Source: Pseudoglutamicibacter albus | Lineage (GTDB): Bacteria > Actinomycetota > Actinomycetes > Actinomycetales > Micrococcaceae | NCBI RefSeq assembly: GCF_031458175.1 | Contig: NZ_JAVDXX010000001.1 | Location: 558,001-622,000, forward strand | DNA length: 64,000 bases | Direction of reading: 5' to 3' | Shown here: one piece after another, positions 38,928-48,178 of the stretch | Position numbering within the stretch: position 1 is the stretch's first letter | How the letters are laid out: the number at the start of each line of letters is the position of its first letter | Notes under the pieces: generated by a model | Seen by the model: the letters and a program-made list of their open reading frames with translations, nothing else | What the model was told of the DNA's origin: nothing | The model's database searches: none | Made by a program: the position numbers and the translations under genes

Positions 38928-39932
38928 GTGAGCAACCCAGATCCCGGCCCACAAGACCCAGCCCAACAGAACCCGGCACCGCAGACGTCGTCGATCAAGA
39001 CACCGATCAATCAGCGTTCCCAAGCGGAACGGCTCGCGCTCGCCGCCCGCAAAGCGGAGGCGCTGGTTGAGGCTCTGCCGTGGATTCAGCGTTTCGCTGG
39101 GACGCGCATGGTCATCAAGTACGGCGGCAACGCGATGATCAATGACCAGTTGCGGGAAGCGTTCGCTCAAGACATCGTGTTTCTGCATCACATGGGTGTT
39201 CATCCGGTCGTGGTTCATGGGGGTGGGCCGCAGATCAACGCGATGCTGGATCGTCTGGGTGTCGAGTCTAAGTTCCGTGGCGGGCTGCGCGTCACGACCT
39301 CGGAGACCATGGATATTGTGCGGATGGTCTTGACAGGGCAGGTGGGCCGCGAGCTGGTGGGTTTGATCAACTCGCATGGACGGTATGCGGTGGGGCTTTC
39401 GGGCGAGGACGGTCAGCTGTTGCGTGCCAGCCGCCGCGGCACGGTGGTGGATGGTCATGAGGTCGATTTGGGGCTCGTAGGGGAAGTGACTGGTGTTGAT
39501 CCGAGCGCTGTCGAGGACCTGATCGATGCTGGCCGTATCCCGGTGATCTCAACGGTCGCCCCGGAGATCGATGCGTGGGGCCAGCCAACGGGCGAGGTCC
39601 TCAATGTGAATGCCGATACGGCCGCCGCGGCTCTTGCTGGCGCGTTGGGTGCCTCCAAGCTCGTGATCCTCACGGACGTTGAGGGGCTATACGCGAATTG
39701 GCCGGATAAGGATTCGCTGATTTCTTCGCTAACCGTCAGCGAGTTGGTTGAACTGTTGCCTTCGCTGGAGTCGGGGATGATCCCTAAGATGACGGCGTGT
39801 TTGGCGGCGATCGAGGCTGGGGTGTCTCGCGCTCACATCGTGGATGGGCGGAAACCGCACAGCATGATGTTGGAGATTTTCACGTCCGCTGGTGTTGGTA
39901 CGCAGGTGGTTCCGAACGGTGAGGAGGCCTGA
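38928..39932 (+). CDS. argB: Acetylglutamate kinase
   Basis: A 334-residue amino-acid kinase that phosphorylates N-acetylglutamate and is usually the arginine-inhibited step. Motifs are VIKYGGNAM (ATP loop), [18 protein letters not shown] and [15 protein letters not shown]. The first 30 residues are Pro/Gln-rich and the kinase starts at about residue 37. GTG start behind AAGGAAA. argD follows after 3 bases. Confidence 0.95.
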   Translation: MSNPDPGPQDPAQQNPAPQTSSIKTPINQRSQAERLALAARKAEALVEALPWIQRFAGTRMVIKYGGNAMINDQLREAFAQDIVFLHHMGVHPVVVHGGGPQINAMLDRLGVESKFRGGLRVTTSETMDIVRMVLTGQVGRELVGLINSHGRYAVGLSGEDGQLLRASRRGTVVDGHEVDLGLVGEVTGVDPSAVEDLIDAGRIPVISTVAPEIDAWGQPTGEVLNVNADTAAAALAGALGASKLVILTDVEGLYANWPDKDSLISSLTVSELVELLPSLESGMIPKMTACLAAIEAGVSRAHIVDGRKPHSMMLEIFTSAGVGTQVVPNGEEA

Positions 39933-39935
39933 AAC

Positions 39936-41297
39936 GTGAGTATTGAAGATTACGATGCGGTAGCGCAGTCAGCGTTGGCGCTGGCTCAGGAGGCGAGTGG
40001 CTCCCATAGCGCGGCTTCGGAGACGGGCGAGACCAATGAGAGCCTTTTGGGACGCTACAAGGAAAGCCTCATGGGTGTGTTCGGCACGCCGCAGCGCCCT
40101 CTGGTGCGCGGGCGGGGCTCGTACGTGTGGGATGCCGACGGTAATCAGTACTTGGATCTGTTGGCCGGTATCGCAGTGAACGCTTTGGGACACGGGCACC
40201 CTGATGTGGTGCGTGCCGTGTCTGAGCAGATCTCCACGTTGGGTCATGTCTCAAACTTCTTCACCTCTCCTACCCAGGTGGCGCTAGCCGAGAAGATCCT
40301 GAAATTGGCCCAAGCGTCTTCCGGTTCTGCCGTGTTTTTCACTAATTCGGGTACTGAATCCAATGAGGCGGCGTTCAAGCTGGCCCGCCGCAATGCCGGC
40401 ACTGATGAGAAGCCGCGGACCCGCATCGTGGCTTTGAAGCAGGGTTTCCACGGCCGCACGATGGGTGCGTTGTCTATGACGTGGAAGCCGGCCTACCGTG
40501 CTCCGTTTGAGCCGCTGGTACCGGGCGTTGAGTGGATTGAGCCGGGTGATGTTGATGCGCTCACAGAGGCGGTGGATGAGACGGTTCAGGCCGTGATTGT
40601 TGAACCGATTCAGGGTGAGGCCGGGGTGCGTGAGCTTCCCGAGGGCTATCTTGAGGAGGTCCGTAGACTGACCCGTGAGCACGGGGCGTTGATGATTGTC
40701 GATGAGGTGCAGACCGGTATTGCTCGCACAGGCGAGTGGTTTGCTTCGCTATCGCGCGTCACTCCGGATGCGATGACGTTGGCTAAGGGCCTCGGTGGCG
40801 GTATGCCGTTGGGTGCGTTGGTCACGTTTGGTGAAGAGAATTCGAAGCGTTTGAGCGCAGGCCAGCACGGGACGACCTTTGGCGGTAACCCGGTCGCTAC
40901 CGCGGCGGGGCTCGCGGTCCTTCAGGCTCTGGAGTCTGAAGGGATTGTGGGTCACGTCAAAGAAACGGGTGCATGGCTTGCCGAACAACTTGCGCAGTTA
41001 CCTGAGGTGGAGTCTGTTCACGGTAAGGGTTTGCTGCTCGGTGTCGAGGTGGGCGAGGGGATCGCACCCCACATGGTCCGCGTCGGGCTTGATGCCGGTT
41101 TCATCATCAACGCAACCGGGCCATCGACGGTCCGCTTGGCTCCGCCGCTGAACATCTCCCGCGATGAGCTACAGACATTCCTTGAGGCGTTCCCGCAGAT
41201 TCACGCTGAAGCACAGTTTCACGCTGAAGCCGCGAAAGCGCGCGAACAAGAAGGCACAGGTGAGGACGATACCCAGAAAGAAGGCCAGCAAGCATGA
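39936..41297 (+). CDS. argD: Acetylornithine aminotransferase
   Basis: A 453-residue class III PLP aminotransferase. The cofactor lysine is K284 in TLAKGLGGGMPLGAL; VFFTNSGTESNEAAFKLAR and VDEVQTGIARTGEWF are family motifs. A 35-residue N-terminal and a charged C-terminal extension flank the enzyme. GTG start at 39936. Overlaps argF by ATGA. Confidence 0.95.
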   Translation: MSIEDYDAVAQSALALAQEASGSHSAASETGETNESLLGRYKESLMGVFGTPQRPLVRGRGSYVWDADGNQYLDLLAGIAVNALGHGHPDVVRAVSEQISTLGHVSNFFTSPTQVALAEKILKLAQASSGSAVFFTNSGTESNEAAFKLARRNAGTDEKPRTRIVALKQGFHGRTMGALSMTWKPAYRAPFEPLVPGVEWIEPGDVDALTEAVDETVQAVIVEPIQGEAGVRELPEGYLEEVRRLTREHGALMIVDEVQTGIARTGEWFASLSRVTPDAMTLAKGLGGGMPLGALVTFGEENSKRLSAGQHGTTFGGNPVATAAGLAVLQALESEGIVGHVKETGAWLAEQLAQLPEVESVHGKGLLLGVEVGEGIAPHMVRVGLDAGFIINATGPSTVRLAPPLNISRDELQTFLEAFPQIHAEAQFHAEAAKAREQEGTGEDDTQKEGQQA

Positions 41298-42265
41298 GTT
41301 CGGTACGTCACTTCTTGAAAGACACAGATCTGAGCCCTCAGGAACAGAACCGGGTTCTGGATATGGCTGAGCGCCTGAAAGCTCAGCGGTGGTCTCGTTC
41401 TCCGTTGGCGGGCCCGCAGACTGTCGCCGTGATTTTCGATAAGACCTCAACCCGTACGCGGCTCTCGTTCGCGACCGGGGTCGCTGACTTGGGCGGGCAC
41501 GCGCTTATCATCAACCCGGGTGAGGCACAGATGGGGCATAAGGAAACCATTGAGGATTCGGCGAAGGTTTTCTCCCGCATGGTTGCTGCCGTTGTGTGGC
41601 GTACGTTCGCCCACGCGGACATCGAGGAGTTCGCGGCGCACGCGAGCATCCCGGTCGTGAACTCCCTGACCGATGACTACCATCCATGCCAGATCCTCGC
41701 TGACCTGCTGACCATCCGAGAACACAAAGGGAAAACCGCCGGCTTGAGCATCGCCTACCTTGGCGATGCCGCTAACAACATGGCGAACTCGTATCTTTTG
41801 GGGTGCGTGACCGCGGGTATGCACGTGCGGATCGCAGGTCCTGAAGGCTATCTTCCGGCCGCGGACGTTGTGGCGGAGGCGCAGAAACGCACGGAAGAAA
41901 CCGGCGGCAGCGTAGTGGTGACAACTGATCCGGTCGAAGCGTTGAAAGACGCCGACGTGGTGGCCACGGACACCTGGATCTCGATGGGGCAGGAAGATGA
42001 GAAAGAGCAGCGGCTCAAGCTGTTCACCGACTACGCGGTCGATGATGCCGCGATGAGCCACGCTGCCGCGGACGCGATCGTGTTGCACTGTTTGCCGGCC
42101 TACCGCGGTTTCGAGATCTCCGAGTCGGTGATCGACGGGCCGCAGTCGGTGGTGTTCGATGAGGCAGAGAACCGTCTTCACGCCCAGAAGGCTCTCTTGA
42201 CGTTCTTGCTGGATGAATCCGGCCTGGCGGCGGACGCACCGAACGGCAAGGAGGAAGCCCGATGA
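41294..42265 (+). CDS. argF: Ornithine carbamoyltransferase
   Basis: A 323-residue enzyme making citrulline from ornithine and carbamoyl phosphate. STRTRLSF binds carbamoyl phosphate, HPCQILADL and HCLPAYRG are ornithine-site motifs. Overlaps argD and argR by four bases each, so the operon is tightly coupled. Confidence 0.96.
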   Translation: MSSVRHFLKDTDLSPQEQNRVLDMAERLKAQRWSRSPLAGPQTVAVIFDKTSTRTRLSFATGVADLGGHALIINPGEAQMGHKETIEDSAKVFSRMVAAVVWRTFAHADIEEFAAHASIPVVNSLTDDYHPCQILADLLTIREHKGKTAGLSIAYLGDAANNMANSYLLGCVTAGMHVRIAGPEGYLPAADVVAEAQKRTEETGGSVVVTTDPVEALKDADVVATDTWISMGQEDEKEQRLKLFTDYAVDDAAMSHAAADAIVLHCLPAYRGFEISESVIDGPQSVVFDEAENRLHAQKALLTFLLDESGLAADAPNGKEEAR

Positions 42266-42867
42266 GCGAGTCGGCACATTCCTCCGCGGGCTCCGTACAC
42301 AGTTCCTCGGGCTCCGCACACAGCTCAGCGGCGGGGCTGAAGACCCCAACCCAGTTGACCACCAAGACAGCCCGGCAGGCGCGTATCCGCGAGATCCTCA
42401 GTACCGCGTCGGTGGGTTCGCAGGCCGAGCTGGTCAACATTCTTGCTGACGAGGGTTTCCACGTCTCGCAAGGAACGCTCTCACGCGACCTTTTGGATGT
42501 TGGCGCTGTACGGGTGCGTGGGGCCAACGGTACGGGATACGTGTACCGTTTGTTGGCTGATGGTGAGGACCCCGCCGCGTTGAGCCGCCCACACGCGAGT
42601 GCTGCGGGGGAACCGGAAGCGTGGGGTGGCAAGCTCGCTCAGCTGTGCACCCAACTACTGGTCGCAGCTGATTCGAGCGCGAACATGGCGGTTCTCCACA
42701 CCCCGCCAGGGGCCGCAAATTTCTTGGCGCAAGCGATCGACCGCGCCGCTATCCCTCTGATTCTGGGGACGGTGGCAGGCGACGACACGGTGTTAGTGAT
42801 CACGCGTGACCCGCACGGCGGGGACGATGTGGCCCGCCGATTCCTCGAGATCGCAGGCGCGATATAG
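42262..42867 (+). CDS. argR: Arginine repressor
   Basis: A 201-residue ArgR. After a Ser/His-rich N-terminal stretch of about 25 residues comes the winged helix (TARQARIREILSTASVGSQAELVNIL, then VSQGTLSRDLLDVGAVRVR). The C-terminal oligomerisation/arginine-binding domain includes GTVAGDDTVLVITRD. It would act at the ARG box before argC. Cotranscribed with argF (ATGA overlap). It is convergent with the ankyrin gene. Confidence 0.95.
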   Translation: MSESAHSSAGSVHSSSGSAHSSAAGLKTPTQLTTKTARQARIREILSTASVGSQAELVNILADEGFHVSQGTLSRDLLDVGAVRVRGANGTGYVYRLLADGEDPAALSRPHASAAGEPEAWGGKLAQLCTQLLVAADSSANMAVLHTPPGAANFLAQAIDRAAIPLILGTVAGDDTVLVITRDPHGGDDVARRFLEIAGAI

Positions 42868-42909
42868 ACGCGTCGGGTGCCTGATAGCTAGCCCGCTTGC
42901 GCTCGCCGA

Positions 42910-43488
42910 CTACTCGGGTGAGCCCTCCAGCAGCGGTAGTAGCGCCGTTTGGTCGAAGGTTTTCGCGGCATCGACCGCGTTGGGTGTTCCCGCATCGGGC
43001 CGTGCTCCGCGTTCCAGAAGCGCGCGCACGAGTGGCTCGTCACCGCGGAACACGGCGCACGTGAGGGCTGACTGATTCGACTGATTGAGGTAGTTGACCT
43101 CGGCGCCGGCCTCGTCGATGAGCGCGAGCGCGAGCTCGCTTTGGCCTGAATAGGCGGCAAGGATCAAAAACGTGTCGCCGCGGCTGTTCTGGATTTCAGC
43201 CGGAATACCCTGCTTGACGTATTCGACCAGCAACATGTCGCCCTCACGGGCCATGTCGAAGAGCTTGTTGAGGAACTCGACCTGTTCATCACTCAATGCC
43301 GGCCCGGTGCCACCAACGTGTGGTGGCGCGGCGATTGCTGCTTCGAAGTCCGTTCCGGAGCGGCGGCGCGGATCAGCCGGGTGCAGGGGCTGTGCATTGC
43401 CTGGCTGCGCGTCGGTTGGCTGCGCATCGCCTGGCTGCGCGTCGCCTGCCTGCGCGTCGTTTTGGTGTGCATCGTGCGTTCCACTCAT
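42910..43488 (-). CDS. Ankyrin repeat protein inside the arginine cluster
   Basis: A 192-residue protein with ankyrin-type repeats in the C-terminal 110 residues (GDTFLILAAYSGQSELALALIDEAG; SALTCAVFRGDEPLVRALLERGARPDAG). The N-terminus has a five-residue repeat (DAQPG, DAQAG, DAQPT). There is no signal peptide. Start 43488 is preceded on the minus strand by TAAGAT seven bases away and no ribosome-binding site. It sits antisense between argR and argH, where argG is normally found; a link with arginine metabolism is not supported. Confidence 0.82.
   Translation of the reverse strand: MSGTHDAHQNDAQAGDAQPGDAQPTDAQPGNAQPLHPADPRRRSGTDFEAAIAAPPHVGGTGPALSDEQVEFLNKLFDMAREGDMLLVEYVKQGIPAEIQNSRGDTFLILAAYSGQSELALALIDEAGAEVNYLNQSNQSALTCAVFRGDEPLVRALLERGARPDAGTPNAVDAAKTFDQTALLPLLEGSPE
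43395..43468 (-). repeat. 15-bp coding tandem repeat in the ankyrin gene
   Basis: About five units of a 15-base motif (plus strand TGCGCGTCGCCTGGC and variants) encode the DAQPG repeats at the N-terminus. Confidence 0.85.
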
Positions 43489-43607
43489 AGGCAACATCTT
43501 AACGAAGCCTGGGTGGCTCCGTGTCTTTGAACAGTCATAGACGGGGTGGCCATAGATAGAATGGACGGCGGTGCTTTGCGCCCGCAACCCGGCCTTTCAA
43601 GGAGTAA

Positions 43608-45083
<1,476 letters not shown>

Positions 45084-45108
45084 AGTTTTTCAAGGAGTAC
45101 ACCTGTTG

Positions 45109-45735
45109 ATGTCGAAGGATGCTGTCATGAGTCAGCCAGCGCAGATGCGTGAGAGAACGCAAGCGGGGGATGCGGCTAGTGAGCCGCGCAAGCCGGTGGA
45201 AGAACCGGTAGGGGAATCTATTGAGCAGCTGCTGGATCGTTTGTGTGCGATCATCCCGGACCACCCCGAGCCTGGCATCACGTTCCGTGATTTGACCCCG
45301 GTTTTCGCTGATGCTGAAGGGCTGCATCGGGTAGTGGATGCGTTAGCTGAGCCGTTCGCTGGTCAGTTCGATGCGGTGGCTGGTTTGGAAGCGCGTGGGT
45401 TCTTGTTGGCGTCCGCGGTCGCGTATGCGGCGGGTGTGGGCCTGATGACGGTGCGTAAGGGCGGCAAGCTCCCGCGTGAGGTGTATTCGCGGGAATATCA
45501 GCTGGAGTACGGCACTGCCTCCCTTGAGGTTCACCGTGACGCTTTACCTAAGGGCGGCCGGGTCTTGTTAGTGGACGATGTGCTAGCCACCGGCGGCACC
45601 GCAGCTGCGGCTGCCTCTTTGGTTGAGCAGGTCGGCGGCACTGTTGCTGGTGTTGCTGTGGTCCTGGAGTTGGATGGTTTGGGTGGCCGCGAGAAACTCG
45701 ATCCGTGGAAGGTGCACGCTCTGCAGCGCGTCTGA
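45109..45735 (+). CDS. apt: Adenine phosphoribosyltransferase
   Basis: A 208-residue purine salvage enzyme (adenine + PRPP to AMP). PRPP motif VLLVDDVLATGGTAAAA at about 151-167; DHPEPGITFRDLTPVF and GLEARGFLLASAVAYA are family motifs. AAGGAG (45092-45097) precedes; a TTG at 45106 or ATG 45127 could also be used. The first 30 residues are additional to the usual ~170-180 length. Confidence 0.93.
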   Translation: MSKDAVMSQPAQMRERTQAGDAASEPRKPVEEPVGESIEQLLDRLCAIIPDHPEPGITFRDLTPVFADAEGLHRVVDALAEPFAGQFDAVAGLEARGFLLASAVAYAAGVGLMTVRKGGKLPREVYSREYQLEYGTASLEVHRDALPKGGRVLLVDDVLATGGTAAAAASLVEQVGGTVAGVAVVLELDGLGGREKLDPWKVHALQRV

Positions 45736-45787
45736 ACCGTAACCCACGGGTGCCGAACTCTCTGAAACGGGTTCGGTGACACACGAA

Positions 45788-45829
45788 AGAAGGTGGCCCG
45801 GTCGTCATACGACGACCGGGCCACCTTCT
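45788..45829. terminator. Bidirectional terminator after apt
   Basis: A perfect 19-bp stem (45788-45806, 45811-45829) with loop ATAC between convergent genes. Confidence 0.87.
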
Positions 45830-45842
45830 ATCTTCCCACGGA

Positions 45843-46757
45843 TTAGGAATCCGAGCCGCTACCCGAGGCTCCTGGACCTCCCGCCCCGCCAGGCATGATT
45901 TCGCTCATGTCGACGGTCTCGTCCTTGGACGGAGCCTCGATCTTGAACTCCTGGTTGAAGTCGCTGATGCGAGCGCGGCCCTTCAGATCCTTTGGCATCG
46001 GGGCTCCGGAACCTGTGTTGCCGGTGTTGAGCTGATTTTCCGACATGATGTCTTCGCCGCTACCTTCAACAGCGAGGAGGGTTTTGCCGTCAGCGGCGTC
46101 GATAAAGAACAAGGTTTCACCGTCTTCTCCAGTGCCCTTGTATTTGAATGCGCTCTTGCCGTTGATCTCTGCAGGCTCACCTTGGTCCTCGACCTTGGAA
46201 ATATCAAGCGACTCAGCGAACTTGGTGAAGTCTGAAGCGTTTGGAGCTGACTGGCCTGTTTCAGAGAACGGCATCGTCATGTATTTACCGCGCATTTTGT
46301 CGAAGGTCTCGCGTATTTGCGGTGGCACCTCACCACCTGCGTTGGCAAAAATGTTGTCTAGAAGGTCGTCGCCGAACTTCATGTACATGTTTTCGCCTAC
46401 GAGCTTCATGTCGAAGCCACCCTTGATTTGCTGGCCACCCTGCGTGATGTCCATCTTGATCTTCATGTCTGCAGCGACCTGCGGATCAACGGTTTGGACT
46501 GAGCTAATCTGCACCTTTCCGTCGGAAGCAGTGAACTCGCCCTGCAGCTTGTAGGACTTCAGGTTCTGCAACTGCTGCTTCACATCAGCGCTGATTTCGG
46601 AGAACGGTTTTGCCTGCCCCTGAGCGTTGTTGTTCTGCTGCTGGCCAGCCTCACCGTTGTTCGAAGCAGGCGCGTTGCCGTCGTTGCCGCATGCTGTCAA
46701 AGCGAGAGCGGAGAGGGAGAGAACGGCAAGCCCTGCGCGGAGCTTATTCTTCATCAT
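45843..46757 (-). CDS. Secreted lipoprotein, LppX/LprG-like
   Basis: A 304-residue lipoprotein with a signal peptide starting MMKNKLRAGLAVLSLSALALTAC (lipobox LTAC). A Gln/Asn-rich linker follows, then a beta-rich domain with SYKLQGEFTASDGKVQISSVQ, GGFDMKLVGENMYMKFGDDLLD and AFKYKGTGEDGETLFFIDAADGKTLLAVEG. This resembles LppX/LprG-type carriers of lipids or a DUF6612-like fold. The C-terminus is Gly/Ser-rich. The start is set by the signal peptide; the longer frame is rejected. Same orientation as the next lipoprotein gene, which shares the domain plan. Confidence 0.8.
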   Translation of the reverse strand: MMKNKLRAGLAVLSLSALALTACGNDGNAPASNNGEAGQQQNNNAQGQAKPFSEISADVKQQLQNLKSYKLQGEFTASDGKVQISSVQTVDPQVAADMKIKMDITQGGQQIKGGFDMKLVGENMYMKFGDDLLDNIFANAGGEVPPQIRETFDKMRGKYMTMPFSETGQSAPNASDFTKFAESLDISKVEDQGEPAEINGKSAFKYKGTGEDGETLFFIDAADGKTLLAVEGSGEDIMSENQLNTGNTGSGAPMPKDLKGRARISDFNQEFKIEAPSKDETVDMSEIMPGGAGGPGASGSGSDS

Positions 46758-46999
46758 TGTTGATCTCACGGTTCCTTTCGTTCCGTGGGATGAACCGCCA
46801 AATGAGCGATGCATCGAGGGTGCTCGTCTAAACAAGAGTATCAAGTACGAGTTTTCGTCAGTTTCGTAGACTAACGTTACGGGGTTGCTGAATAGAAATG
46901 AAAAATAAACGAACCCCGCCGCAAAATTCTCAGCCTAGGCACATCTTCTGCGAGTCAGCCACACAGGCGCGCCGCACTCAGTGAGGACCGCTCACCACC

Positions 47000-47035
47000 G
47001 GACGCTAGCTAGTCATTGGACGCTGGCTAGTCATT
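47000..47035. repeat. 18-bp tandem duplication across a stop codon
   Basis: Units 47000-47017 and 47018-47035 differ at one base. The second contains the stop codon (47027-47029, minus strand) and last codons of the lipoprotein gene. Confidence 0.88.
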
Positions 47036-47938
47036 GGACCAGGGAACTGTTTCGTCTTCCTTTGGCTGTGGAATCAGGGCGGTTTGGTTGAAGCGGCTGA
47101 ACTGGATGATGTGCCCGTCGATGCGGGTGTCCACGGCAACTAACGCGTGGGAGTCCACATCGATGTAGAGCACTACGTCGTCGGCGCCGACGTATTTGAA
47201 CACGTCCTGGCCGTTGAGTTGGATCTTCTCTGCTTCCTCGGTGAACGAGTCCCAGTCGATGGTTGAGAGCATTTGGTCGCTCAGTTTCACGGGGTCGAGG
47301 TTCTTGAGCTCGGCTTCCTGTGGCGTCATCGTCACGTAGTGGTCGAGGATGTCGTCGACGTTTTCGTCTTGACCGTTTTCACCTCCGGCGCCGAGGCTAC
47401 TCCAGAAGACGCGGTCGCCTTTGAGGTAGATGGTCTCATCGTCGAGGATGAGGTTCATTTGGCCGTCCGCGCGGGTGCCGCTCACATGGCCTTCTAGCGC
47501 CATAGCGTGGGCGGGTTGGCGGTGGAAGACACCCACGAAGTCGATCGTGAGCCCTTTGAACATCGTGGTTCCGTCAGCTTTATACGTTGACATCGTGGCA
47601 AGCGTTTTCAGGATGTCGAAGCGAATGTCAGCGATCTGCGGAGCCTGCACACCGTCTTCGCCATCTTCTGCATCCGTTGTGGAGCTTGCCGAAGATGCAG
47701 CTGGTTTCTTCGTCTCCGAGGGGGCCTTCGATGTCGGGGCTTTGGCTTGGGCCGATTCCGGCGTAGCTGAACCTTCAGTTGGGTTATCAGAGCCTTCCGT
47801 GTGTGCGGGCGTTTCGTCAGGCGCGTCTTCGTGTGCCGCGGCGCAGCCGGTCAGCACACCCAGCATAGGCACACTCATAACAAGCAGTGCAGCCACACAT
47901 CGTGCGGTGAACTGTCGTGGCGCGCGAAACTCTGTCAC
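47027..47938 (-). CDS. Secreted lipoprotein with LppX/LprG-like domain
   Basis: A 303-residue lipoprotein. Signal peptide from GTG 47938 (VTEFRAPRQFTARCVAALLVMSV..), lipobox LTGC. AAAGG lies 7 bases before this GTG. A long Ser/Pro/Lys/Glu-rich linker precedes the folded domain (TMSTYKADGTTMFKGLTIDFVG, GQMNLILDDETIYLKGDRVFWSSLG, QDVFKYVGADDVVLYIDVDSHALVAVDTRIDGH). This parallels the neighbour at 45843-46757, suggesting old paralogs. Function is unknown. Just upstream is an 18-bp tandem array. Confidence 0.78.
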   Translation of the reverse strand: MTEFRAPRQFTARCVAALLVMSVPMLGVLTGCAAAHEDAPDETPAHTEGSDNPTEGSATPESAQAKAPTSKAPSETKKPAASSASSTTDAEDGEDGVQAPQIADIRFDILKTLATMSTYKADGTTMFKGLTIDFVGVFHRQPAHAMALEGHVSGTRADGQMNLILDDETIYLKGDRVFWSSLGAGGENGQDENVDDILDHYVTMTPQEAELKNLDPVKLSDQMLSTIDWDSFTEEAEKIQLNGQDVFKYVGADDVVLYIDVDSHALVAVDTRIDGHIIQFSRFNQTALIPQPKEDETVPWSND

Positions 47939-47939
47939 T

Positions 47940-48024
47940 TCAGACCTTTCCGCCACATCAGAACTTTCTGTCACGTTGGAACTCTCCGCCACATCGGAAA
48001 TCTCTGTCACGTAGGAACTGCTTA
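47940..48024 (-). repeat. 18-bp tandem array at the lipoprotein 5' end
   Basis: About 4.5 units of 18 bases, alternating two variants (minus strand GTGACAGA.. and GTGGCGGA..). Each offers an in-frame GTG and several a purine-rich stretch before it. Translated it would read VTEISDVAESSNVTESSDVAERSE. Confidence 0.8.
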
Positions 48025-48178
48025 TCAAGTGTATGTGAGGGCATGCGGACAAGCGCCTCGAGGCGGGCATGATGTGTGCGTGAGCGTAGAATGGACGGTC
48101 GCGCATTTTATTCGCTCATCCACAGCGAGGCGCGGACTTTGCAGGCAGACGCAGGCTCTATAGGTAGGGGGATATCGC

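Noticed and set aside
48100-48178. Rifampicin-associated element before helD
   Set aside because: I see no long GGGGCTT-type palindrome upstream of the gene.
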